From positions 32,795,473 through 32,859,472 of the forward strand of contig NC_063449.1 in NCBI RefSeq assembly GCF_020379485.1: DNA of 64,000 bases, written 5' to 3'. The notes beneath the pieces are model-generated. The model saw nothing but the letters and a program-made list of their open reading frames with translations, was not told where the DNA came from and made no database searches. The position numbers were made by a program, and so were the translations under genes. This stretch comes from Brassica napus (taxonomy: Eukaryota; Streptophyta; Magnoliopsida; Brassicales; Brassicaceae). Below, piece by piece: positions 55,078 through 64,000 of the stretch (its first letter is position 1; each line of letters begins with the position of its first letter).

Positions 55078-56113
55078 AATCCAAACATTTAAGTGAATAT
55101 AAATTAGAATAAAGTGAGTATATGAATTGATTGAACATTACAAGAATAATATACAGAATGAAATTGTTTTATTTAATTAGATCCCGTATGCCTTCTACTC
55201 TACATATAACTGAATATAATATTTAGCCAATATACATATTTTAGAGCAATTTTATTGGTAGTCTCAAACAAAGTTTCTAAACATTAAAAAATAAAAAAAA
55301 AGTAGAGAGAGAATGAAAAAATTGTAGAAAGAAAAGGAATGAATTTGTCGAGGGATTTACTGCAGTGAAAAGCTATATTGACACTAGTGGTGGACACTGG
55401 CTTCCAACGAGCTATTACTTTGATTTTAACATCGTTTGATTAACTATGCTTCTGAATGATAACGGACCGCACCGCACCGTCGTTAGCAGTAAAAAAAATC
55501 TCTACATATAAATTTATATGTTTTTGTTACTATTCAAAGCGCATTGCAACTATTCCATTCAGAGCCATATGAATTAACGTGTCCAAATCCTCGTCATGAT
55601 CTTGATCTTGTTGAGGGATCATTTGCATCAAGTTAGAGTGAGAAACTATATTGACACTAGTGGTGGACAGGTACGTTGACAGTATATTTGGATCCATTCT
55701 CCACCTACCATTCTCCATAGTCTTTTTTTAATTCCTCACATTTTTTTCACTAATTTCCATTTTAATTATTTTTTTTATAAAACCAATTCCACCTAATTTT
55801 TTTTTTTATTAATTATGCCCAATGATGTGTTATGAACCTTTTTTCCAACCAATTTAATAAGAAATTCTCCAGTTCCAACAAAATGATGTTAGGTCATGTC
55901 CATTACTAAAATGAAAAAGTATCTAAAAATTATATGATAAAATAATAAAATTGGGTATATAAAGTATGTATCTAAAAATCTATACACTTTCTAGTTTTAA
56001 AATACTCATTTTATATTTTATACTTATTTAGTATTATATAAATTTTAAGATATCCACCCTCATTCTTGCATGTTAAAAAGTTCGAGTACAAGTTGAATGC
56101 CAAAATGTTCAGC

Positions 56114-56795
56114 TAGGCCTGGGCATAAAATCCGGAACCCGAAATCCGAACCGAACTCGAACCGAAAAACCCGACCTGTTATCCGACCCGAAACGTAAAA
56201 ATATCCGAACGGAATCTTGTAGGGTGGTACAAAAAATATCCGAACCCGAAGTGTTATTAACCGAACCCGAACGGATAACCCAAAAAATCCGAAATTAATA
56301 GTCAATATAAATATTTTGAAATATATATAAGTATTCCAATTATTAAATTCAATATTTGTGGTAATATTATATATAATAATAAATATTAAAATTCTAATAA
56401 ATGCTTTAAGCACACAATTAGTTATAAACAAGTATTTTATAATTTGCTCATTGAAATAAAAAATCTACTCTCTATAAGGCAATACATATTGTTTACAAAT
56501 GATGTTTGTTTTCATGCTTGATTTAACATTTTATTGTTATTTTATCAATTTTATATGTGATAGATTAATTTTTATTTAATTTAGATATTTTTCTTTATGT
56601 TTTACTTCAAAAAATTTGTTTACTTTATGGATTTTATGATGCAATACAATTTTGAACCGAACCCGAAGTGTTATTATCCGAACCCGACCCGTACTAATAA
56701 AATTTTAGTATGAGACTTAGAAGCGTAAACCCGAAAATCCAAAAACCCGAAAAACTCGATCCGAATGCCAACGGATACCCGAACGCCCAGGCCTA
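56114..56795. mobile_element. hAT-type MITE (taggcctgggc-ended), first of an adjacent pair
   Basis: Perfect 8-bp duplication tgttcagc at 56106-56113 and 56796-56803. Inverted ends are taggcctgggc. Subterminal arrays of ccgaacccgaa-type words flank an AT-rich middle. 682 bp, no transposase. Confidence 0.88.
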
Positions 56796-56886
56796 TGTTC
56801 AGCTATACACCCTAATGTGTTTGCGTGTTTCACGTGGCTGATTGTTTTAAAGGAATATATTTTGAAAACATCTAGTAGATAGCGTC

Positions 56887-57550
56887 TAGGCCTGGGCAAA
56901 ATAACCGGAACCGAAGAACCGAACCGGAACCGAACCGAAATACCCGAAACCGGAACCGGACCAATACCCTCAAATACCCGAACGGTTCCTATATTTTTAT
57001 ATCCGAAATAACCAAACCGAACCGGAACCGAACCGAGAACCGAACAGGTACCCGAATATATAAAAATATTAATTATATATACATATAACATCATTAAATA
57101 TATATTTTAAATTTAAAATTCTATTAAAAGCATCTTAAAATAGTTTATGATAACTAAATTATTATAAAGTATCCAAACTACCCGAAAGTATCCGAAAGTA
57201 TCCAGATAGTTTTATCCGAAATATCCAATATAATCCAAAATATCCAATTTTTTTACGTAAATCATCTTAATTATTTGATATTTTACCCTAAATAACCGAT
57301 ATTTTATCCAAATTATCCGAACTACCCGAACTATCCGAACCCGAACCAGATCCAAATGAGAACCGAACCTTTTCCGGATATTTTCCGGTTCCTACATTTA
57401 CTATCCGAACCGAACCGAACCTGAAACTATCCGAACCGAACCGAACTGAAAATAGGTCAAGTACTAAATGGATCCTCTAGCCCCTATCCGAACTACCCGA
57501 AATACCCGAACCGAACCGAACCGAACCGATACCCGAAATGCCCAGGCCTA
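56887..57550. mobile_element. hAT-type MITE (taggcctgggc-ended), second of the pair
   Basis: Perfect 8-bp duplication atagcgtc at 56879-56886 and 57551-57558. The ends taggcctgggc are the same as in its neighbour, with arrays of aaccgaaccg and tatccgaa words throughout. 664 bp. It ends 225 bp before the IGMT5 start codon and so lies in that gene's proximal promoter. Confidence 0.88.
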
Positions 57551-57775
57551 ATAGCGTCAGTGCTAGACGCTTCAGAAGGAACTCCCTCAAAAATCACGTG
57601 ATCGCCGGCACAATTAATATTATTATTATTATTATTATTGCATATACTTAGCAATTCGACGCCTACAAAAGGAACCACAAAAATAGAAGAAAAAAACATA
57701 TGCAATAAAAAATCTCCCTCTTCTCTTTCTTTTGATCTAAAAACATTACTTTGACGTAGAAGAAAGCAACAAAAA

Positions 57776-59467
57776 ATGGGATACGTTTCAGACCCTAAAT
57801 CCATGAATGAGATTAATGGAGATGATGAGACCGAGCTTGGTTTGAGGGCGGTGAGGCTAGCCAATTACATAACCTTCCCAATGGTTTTCAAAGCCGCCAT
57901 CGAACTTGGTGTCATCGATACTCTCTACTCAGCTGCTCGTGCTGATATGAATGGATCCAGTTCATTCCTCAAACCGTCTGAGATAGCTACTCGGCTTCCT
58001 ACAACGCCTAGTAATCCTGAAGCACCTGCTTTGTTGGACCGTATGCTTCGTTTACTCGCTAGTTACTCAATGGTCAAATGCCAAATCCTAGATGGTGAGA
58101 GGGTTTACAAAGCTGAACCCATTTGCAAGTATTTCTTGAGATACAATATTGAAGAAATAGGAACACTTGCTTCTCAATTCATTCTTGAACTCGACAGTGT
58201 CTTCCTCAATACATGGTAATTACTTTCTTGATCTCTTTACAACTCGATACAAAATGTTCAAAAAATTGTTTGACGGTAACTTTATAGACGACTAACGCCA
58301 AGACAAATTATTTGGGGCCTAGTTGGAAGTGCAGACGTTAACGAATTATATATCTATTTACTATATATTTTATATTTATATTAGATCTTTGTAATTTTGT
58401 GTTTAATTAAAGTTACTTTGATGAAATATAAAAATGAATATACTAAAAAATCAAACAAACTTGTGATCTTTCAATAAGAAACAAAGTTGGAAAGAAAAAA
58501 AATCATCACTAAATTTTTAAAAATTATATAATTAAATTAACATAATCTATTTTGATATTACTTGATTTAACCTATCTAGACCCATTTAAAATAATTTAGA
58601 CCGATTAAATTTTATTTATGATGATTTTACCGACTTGCTCAAACCAATTTATATAATATTGGAAGATACCAAAGAAGAGTTTCTTTGCTTAGTAGTGAAA
58701 ACTTTCAGGGCACAACTGAAAGATGTGGTGCTAGAAGGAGGAGATGCATTTGCTCGTGCCAACGGTGGGTTGAAGCTCTTTGATTACATGGGAACGGATG
58801 AGAGACTAAGCAAACTCTTTAACCGGACTGGATTCAGCGTTGGGGTTTTGCAGAAGTTTCTAGAAGTTTACAAAGGTTTCGAAGGAGTTAATGTGTTGGT
58901 TGATGTAGGAGGAGGAGTTGGAAACACACTAGGCTTTGTTACTTCAAAGTATCCAAACATTAAGGGTATTAATTTTGATCTAACTTGTGCTTTGACACAA
59001 GCACCTTCTTATCCTAATGTGGAGCATGTGGCTGGAGATATGTTTGTAGAAGTCCCAAGAGGAGATGCTATCATCTTGAAAGTAAGACTAAACAATAAAC
59101 TCCTACTCGTCTTTAATATGTTAATACTTCTCATCTATGTGTTTTACTTACTTGATATGTTTTATAGCGTATGCTTCATGATTGGAGTGATGAAGACTGT
59201 GCAAAGATTCTCAAGAATTGCTGGAAAGCGTTACCGGAGAATGGGAAAGTGATTATCATGGAACTAGTAATTCCAGATGAGGCAGAGAGTGCAGATGTGC
59301 AGTCCAACATTGCATTTGACATGGATTTGTTGATGCTCACACAATGCTCTGGAGGAAAAGAGAGATCAAGGGCTGAGTATGAAGCTATGGCTGCAGATTC
59401 GGGTTTTGCCAATTGCAAGTTTGTATGCCAAGCTTATCATTTGTGGGTCATTGAGTTCACTAAATAG
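57776..59467 (+). CDS. IGMT5: Indole glucosinolate O-methyltransferase (IGMT5 by position)
   Basis: Three exons: 57776-58215, 58709-59081 and 59168-59467, giving 370 residues. The N-terminal dimerisation part begins MGYVSDPKSMNEINGDDETE. The methyltransferase part has the S-adenosylmethionine loop LVDVGGGVG (about residues 210-218), the acidic end of strand 2 (GINFDL) and the catalytic-base segment HDWSDEDC with His near 275. This is the COMT-like plant family. The Arabidopsis gene at this position, IGMT5, is reported to methylate 1-hydroxy-indol-3-ylmethyl glucosinolate to the 1-methoxy form, a defence compound; IGMT1-4 act on the 4-hydroxy form. Substrate here is inferred from family and position. 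No frame damage. The promoter region is occupied by two hAT-type MITEs. Start chosen as the first Met of the open exon. Confidence 0.92.
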
Positions 59468-60205
59468 ACTTGAAGTTGTAAGCTTCTCTTATGTTCTAAA
59501 ATGAGGCTGAACCGTCTCTGGTAATAAAAGTTGTATGGTTCTTGGGTTCACATTTCAATTCAAAACTCGAATAAATAAAAGATGATACCAATAAGTTTCT
59601 CTTGTTCTTTGATCTGATGAATCTTTCTTGATTCATTATCCTTGCCTTTTGTTTCTGTCTTTGGCGTTTCTTCATCCTCAACTCAAGGTTGTCTCTTAAG
59701 TCTTTCTTGAGCTATCATCCTCAGCTCAAGGTGGTATCTTAAATCTTTCTTGAGCTATCATCTCTAGTCATTGTATCTTGATACTTATTCTCTTTTGCTC
59801 TACCACTTCTCTCCTTTTCCACAAATGGTTGTTTCTTGGAAGAGAAGCAATAGTTATCAATTTGACCCAAAAAAAATAGGCAATAGTTATGAATTATGAA
59901 CTCTTTTACTTGTTGGTATGTTTTTCTACTGTCCCTGGTCTGATCAGGACATAGGGGTAGCTACGTTTTTTGGTGACTGTTCACTGATTTATTAAACATG
60001 GAATTTTATGTATGGATTTGAGAAGAAAAGAAGATTATGTTTACAAGATTTGCAAAACCTTGGTTGTACGTAAACTCTCTTTTATTAACGAATAAAAACA
60101 GAGAAGCTATTTATCAATAGCCTTCTCCAATTATATAAGATAATCATTTCCCTTAGAAAAAGAAAAGCATAGGCTCTAAATCCAGTAATATGAAGGGTTA
60201 GAAGA
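59468..60205. other. Spacer between IGMT5 and EC1.1
   Basis: Converging 3' flanks of IGMT5 (plus) and EC1.1 (minus). Words such as gagctatcatcctcagctcaaggt recur imperfectly around 59670-59760. One micro-insertion. No gene. Confidence 0.5.
59847..59890 (+). repeat. Micro-insertion: 11-bp direct repeat around a gaccc-poly(A) insert
   Basis: Repeat gcaatagttat at 59847-59857 and 59880-59890. The insert is caatttgaccc followed by A8-tag. The tail ccc-A8 resembles the end of the 1.6-kb retroposon. Confidence 0.7.
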
Positions 60206-60619
60206 TCAAGCAACCGTAGTAGGCAGTGGTGAGAAGGCAAGAGCATGTTCATCGTGTTCATCATCACAATAACCTTGGAGCATGTCACCTTCTTGAGCAG
60301 TGAAACCAAGAACACCAATCATAGTAGGCCAACACTTGCTTCCCACGGTTCTTATAGCACTGCAACACCCTGGGCCAATGTAAGTCTCACCGTTGAGAAA
60401 GAACAAGATCAGCTCTCCAGAACAGTGTTGGAGCTGCATCAATGAATCCCAGCAGTAACCTGTTTCTTCATCAAGCCTAAGACGGTACACAAGGCTTGTG
60501 GAAGGAGAAGGTGCGCCTACGGTTGGTTTCATGAGAGGTCGTGCTGTCACCGTGGAAGAAGTTACCATGAGCACGAGCATCACAGTGAAGCTAACCGCAA
60601 AAGTTGGTTTAGTAGCCAT
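60206..60619 (-). CDS. EC1.1: Egg-cell-secreted protein EC1.1
   Basis: A single-exon gene of 137 residues, the usual size and intronless form of the family. It has a signal peptide (MATKPTFAVSFTVMLVLMVT, cleavage likely near residue 26) and a prolamin-like/ECA1 domain with six Cys (GYCWDS, QHCSGE, GPGCCSA, SKCWP, QGYCDD). EC1 proteins are stored in egg-cell vesicles and released when sperm arrive; they activate sperm for gamete fusion. The end (HALAFSPLPTTVA) is more variable. A TATA box lies about 90 bp upstream of the start. EC1.1 among the paralogues is chosen from gene order (At1g76750). No damage seen. Confidence 0.93.
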   Translation of the reverse strand: MATKPTFAVSFTVMLVLMVTSSTVTARPLMKPTVGAPSPSTSLVYRLRLDEETGYCWDSLMQLQHCSGELILFFLNGETYIGPGCCSAIRTVGSKCWPTMIGVLGFTAQEGDMLQGYCDDEHDEHALAFSPLPTTVA

Positions 60620-60708
60620 TGATAGGTTCGAGAGAAGAAGGATTAGCTAGTGAGTATGGTTTGATTTGTTTGTAAATGTGATGAGAAGTGAGTGTTAACC
60701 TTAGAGAG

Positions 60709-60716
60709 TTTATATA
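60709..60716 (-). promoter_or_regulatory. TATA box of EC1.1
   Basis: tatataaa on the minus strand, in the context ctctatataaactctc, 90 bp upstream of the EC1.1 ATG. A good consensus at a plausible distance for a plant promoter. Confidence 0.6.
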
Positions 60717-61690
60717 GAGACACTTGTGGCCTTGACTGTTACAAGTAAATGGTAGAGTGAAAGGGCTAAAGTAAGTAACGATGGAAACTCATTAATCACC
60801 TCTGTGGGATAATCAGTGCTTAGTGGCGTAGTGGGTATAATTATTGTAATTAAATCTGCGTTACAAATGTGATGATATATATATTACAACAGTTTAGCAA
60901 CAAATTCTCATTAGGTACTTAGATGTGTTGGTTTAGGGTCTAATGGGCCGGATCAGGACCATTCAATTTGGTTTAGTACAGTACAGAATGATTGCATTTG
61001 GTGAAATTTAAACATTAGTTTTTCACATTAATTAATATTTGGTGAAATTTAAACATTAGTTTTCACATTAATTAATTTATCATAGATTAGAATAATTATT
61101 ATATAAAACTGATAATTAAAATTAACGTCTAATATTATATGTGTACTGCACTAACCTTTCTATTGAAATTCATGCATGACAATTCTATTTAGAACATTTT
61201 TAAAAGGCTTCTCTATGTAAATCATGTTACAATTCTTAAATTATTTTTTCAGTAAATCTGCATAATTTGTATCTCTAGACTCTAGAATCAAATCTCAAAT
61301 CTTCAGGTATAAAATCTTTAATCTCAATTTAAAAACCTCGTTTTATTCAATTTAACTACAACAGTTCTCCTAATTGGTAAGGTGACCCTTAAAATCTATG
61401 CTAATAATAAATTTAGGTTATGGTTTACAATCTTTAGATAATGAATTAATTTTGTTTCTCCACATCCAAGTATGCATGTGTGAACATAACACGTATGTCT
61501 AATGATAAAGTTTGACGCACAAGAAATCAAAAGCCAAAATTTTAACTATTTGAAAACTCACAGGCAATAACATAAGTTTAAAAAGCTTATTAAGCTTAGA
61601 AGTCTAGAAAACAAAGCATAGAAGCAAAGAAGGGAGATTTGAGACAAATAATAAACGTTCATGAGATATGCAAATCATAAACTTAAGTGC
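60717..61690. other. EC1.1 promoter side and intergenic DNA
   Basis: AT-rich. The words tatttggtgaaatttaaacattagtttt occur twice in tandem near 60990-61060, in slightly different forms. No gene. Confidence 0.5.
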
Positions 61691-64000
61691 TCAACCTCCG
61701 TGAGCCACCGAAGAGTCCAGCATGGGACTTCCCTTGTCATCTCTTTGAGTTGTTACCTTTGTTTCTATGAGCTCATCTGCTTCAATAATGTATACAAATG
61801 ATTAGCAATAAAATAACTATCTAACAATTGCGTAAGCATCTAGTTAGAACAAAGTGTTGGCTGGTGAAAATAAGTATTAATGTGTGCTAATCACCTGTTA
61901 TTGCCAATTCCTCCAATGCATCGTTTATTTGTTCATGAATGGTTGTGAAAGGGCTAGATTCTTCTGCATTTCAGGGATGAAGAAAGAGATATGATCATAA
62001 TAACTTCAGACAAAACATAAACTTAAAGATTACGCCATATGAAATTGACGAGAATTTAAGAAAAAATTGCTCACCTAGTATGTCATGTGCAGACTCTCCC
62101 AGAAGTAAACAAGTCTCAAACCTAGTGAAGAAGGCAGACTCCACTTCCTCTCGTTCTTGATTTCCAGCAGCATGTGGTTCAGATTTTTCTAAGTGAAGTA
62201 GTTTCTCCGGGGAACTGAAAACAAAAGACTCTTTTCCAGTGGCTGCTGTACTATACTTTATCATTCTTGTTTTGCCTAGTCCAGAGTCTTCAGACAGTGT
62301 ATGTCCTTCCAGTTTAGTGATAATTTTAGATTCACCCAGCAGTTCCACATCCTTGTTTTCTCTCTGTTTGTTTTCAGCTTCTTCAGGCTCAAAGTCTCCC
62401 ATAATAAACTGGCTCTCAGAAGCCGTGACAACATCAGAGATATCATGAGACTTAGCAGCTATATAGGCACCAGTGATATTGTCACAGTCAACTTTCTTTC
62501 CCACCTCATCTATCCAATAATCACCCAGCAATAGACCTTGTTCAGGAGTTGTGAAAACAACACCATGAGACACTACTGCTTCATCACTGTGATGGTTCAC
62601 TGAATCAGCTGCAAGCGTCTTTTCATTTTGGCTGACTTGTTCCATCATCATGAAGTTCCTCTCTGGAGTAGTGAATACATCTGAATTCTCCAGAACCGCT
62701 GTGATTAATTAAACGTTATAAAGACATTGGATTAGAGAAAAACTAAGTTAACCATAAAACCAAAAAAAAAAAAAAACTCAAAACAAATGAATAAGAGTAC
62801 ATACCTTCTGTTGCTTCTGCTAACTTAGCTACAAAGCTATGCTCCTTCAGCACAGATTCCTCACTGTTTTCAGCATCTTCTTCGGTAGCAAGTGTTGAAA
62901 TAGTCTCATTAACAAGGATAGGTCCAGTAGGCAAGCTCGCTGCTAACTGTACCAACGAAGGAGATGGAGTAGTTTCCACAAATAGCTCAGATTCAGGGTT
63001 GCACTCCATGATTGTGTCTGCACCCTCAATGTCAGTTACTGAGTCAACATGTGGAGAGTCCCGTTTGCTTTTCTTTGATGTCCCTTGTGTGGCATCTAGA
63101 CCTGCAACATTCTCTGCACCTTCAGTTTCATTTGAATCAGCAATGGTGTTTTCACCTAAATCCAGAGAAGAATCATGATGGCTTTGATACTGGCTTGAGC
63201 CAGACTTACTATTACCAGGTCTCTCCTGTGTAGACTCTCCCAGAAGCAAACAAGTCTCAAACCTAGTGAAGAAGGCAGACTCGTCACTGAAATCCACTTC
63301 TTTTCGTTCTTGCTTCTCAGCAGTGTGTGGCTCAAATTCCCCCATAATAGACTGGCTCTCAGAAACAGTGACAACATCAGACATATCATGACATTTAGCA
63401 TTTTTATTGGCACCAACGAAATTGTCACAGTGAACTTGCAACTCCAAAGCCTTCTTTTCTTCACTTCTTGCAGCTTCTTCCAGCTCAGAAAATGGATGTC
63501 TTTCTGGAATGTTGGGAACATCAGACTCATCAGGAAACTCGACAGGCGCCTTGTGCATCTCAGTGGATAATCCAAGTTCCTCATAGAACTGTGCCGGCTT
63601 TTTTACACTTACTCCTTCATTTTGGCTGTTATTGAGAACATCAGATTCAACGGGAGATTCTGTGGCTGTATGTTCCTCTTGCTTTCCCACCTCTTCTCTC
63701 CCAGAATCACCCATCAATAGAACTTGTTCAGGGGTCGTGAAAACAACACCGTGAGAGTCTCCTACCTCTTCACTGTGGTGATTCACTGACTTAGATGCAA
63801 TCGTCTTACCATTTTGGCTGAGTTGTCCCATCTTCATTAACTTCCTCTCTGGGGTAGTGAACACATCTTCATCTTCGAGGACACTACTAGCAGCGTTGTT
63901 AACTGGTACATGTTGTGATAAAGCGCTGACCTCATCCAGCGTCTCTCGGTTTACACAATGACCAACACTGAGACGACCAACCTTACAGATGTCCGCTTGT
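61691..64000 (-). CDS. Acidic repeat-containing protein of unknown function (At1g76740-like), partial
   Basis: 3' part of a multi-exon gene that runs off the right edge. Exons seen: 64000-62805, 62698-62075, 61963-61895 and 61779-61691, with consistent phases and the end SPMLDSSVAHGG. The product is Glu/Ser-rich, hydrophilic and has no recognised catalytic domain. It contains a duplicated module. Each copy has DVFTTPER, then a Lys-poor block with VNHHS, SHGVVFTTPEQ and LLLGD or LLMGD, then FIMGDFEPE or SIMGEFEPH, then AFFTRFETCLLLGES. The two large exons therefore look like an internal exon duplication. Position beyond EC1.1 suggests At1g76740, which I remember only as unknown. The repeated TTPE words could be proline-directed phosphorylation sites, but this is speculative. 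Confidence 0.75.

Larger units (their letters stand above)
52685..56105. other. Long intergenic region, no supported gene
   Basis: AT-rich. At 53219-53291 a Lys-rich start (MTKSKSKKKGKLPSHPAAQQ) is followed by a good splice donor and a CT-rich leader lies upstream. This could be the orphaned first exon of a gene or of a captured gene fragment, but no continuation was found. Three micro-insertions occur at 54218, 54339 and 55034. Genes expected here from Arabidopsis order (At1g76840 to At1g76800) are not seen. Confidence 0.4.

Overview
The window is nuclear DNA of a mustard-family plant (Brassicaceae), most likely Brassica or a close relative. It is AT-rich, its genes have spliced introns, and transposons fill the spaces between genes. 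The recognisable host genes run in an order that matches, from memory, the lower arm of Arabidopsis chromosome 1 read backwards: GT2 (At1g76890), DF1 (At1g76880), a trihelix/SANT-like gene (At1g76870), LSM3B (At1g76860), SEC5A (At1g76850), then IGMT5 (At1g76790), EC1.1 (At1g76750) and an At1g76740-like gene. These locus assignments rest on recognised protein sequence and order, not on a search.

Layout. 0-2.2 kb: an AT-rich 0.74-kb unit repeated twice in tandem. 2.9-5.6 kb: a broken GT2 gene with a Trp-to-stop codon in its first trihelix and a 722-bp Mutator-like element in exon 2. 7.0-15.3 kb: an LTR retrotransposon with gag-protease but no polymerase, itself carrying a Harbinger-like MITE. 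18.2-19.7 kb: a frameshifted IST1-like pseudogene. 20-23.8 kb: degenerate and nested DNA transposons. 24.1-26.4 kb: intact DF1. 27-34 kb: a second telomere-repeat MULE, a 1.6-kb retroposon with a tRNA-like head, and two hAT-type MITEs. 36.5-46.5 kb: the conserved trihelix, LSM3B and SEC5A block. 47.7-50.6 kb: a MULE carrying a DUF1985 (ULP-associated) coding remnant. 50.6-52.6 kb: a 1-kb tandem duplication. 56.1-57.6 kb: two hAT-type MITEs side by side. 57.8-64 kb: IGMT5, EC1.1 and the At1g76740-like gene, which runs off the right edge.

The host genes do unrelated jobs: light-responsive/trihelix transcription factors, an Sm-like RNA-decay and splicing subunit, an exocyst tether, an indole-glucosinolate methyltransferase and an egg-cell signalling peptide. 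Their proximity reflects conserved gene order, not a pathway.

The most unusual signal is spread over the whole window. At least sixteen very small inserts of about 9-31 bp, most of them oligo(A)-ended, each sit between perfect or near-perfect direct repeats of 10-21 bp. They look like target-site duplications around almost nothing: retroposition events truncated to little more than their tail, or a patch-repair process that mimics this. Most transposons here could be delimited to the base by their target-site duplications: 9 bp for MULEs, 8 bp for hATs, 5 bp for the LTR element, 3 bp for Harbinger, 18 bp for the retroposon.
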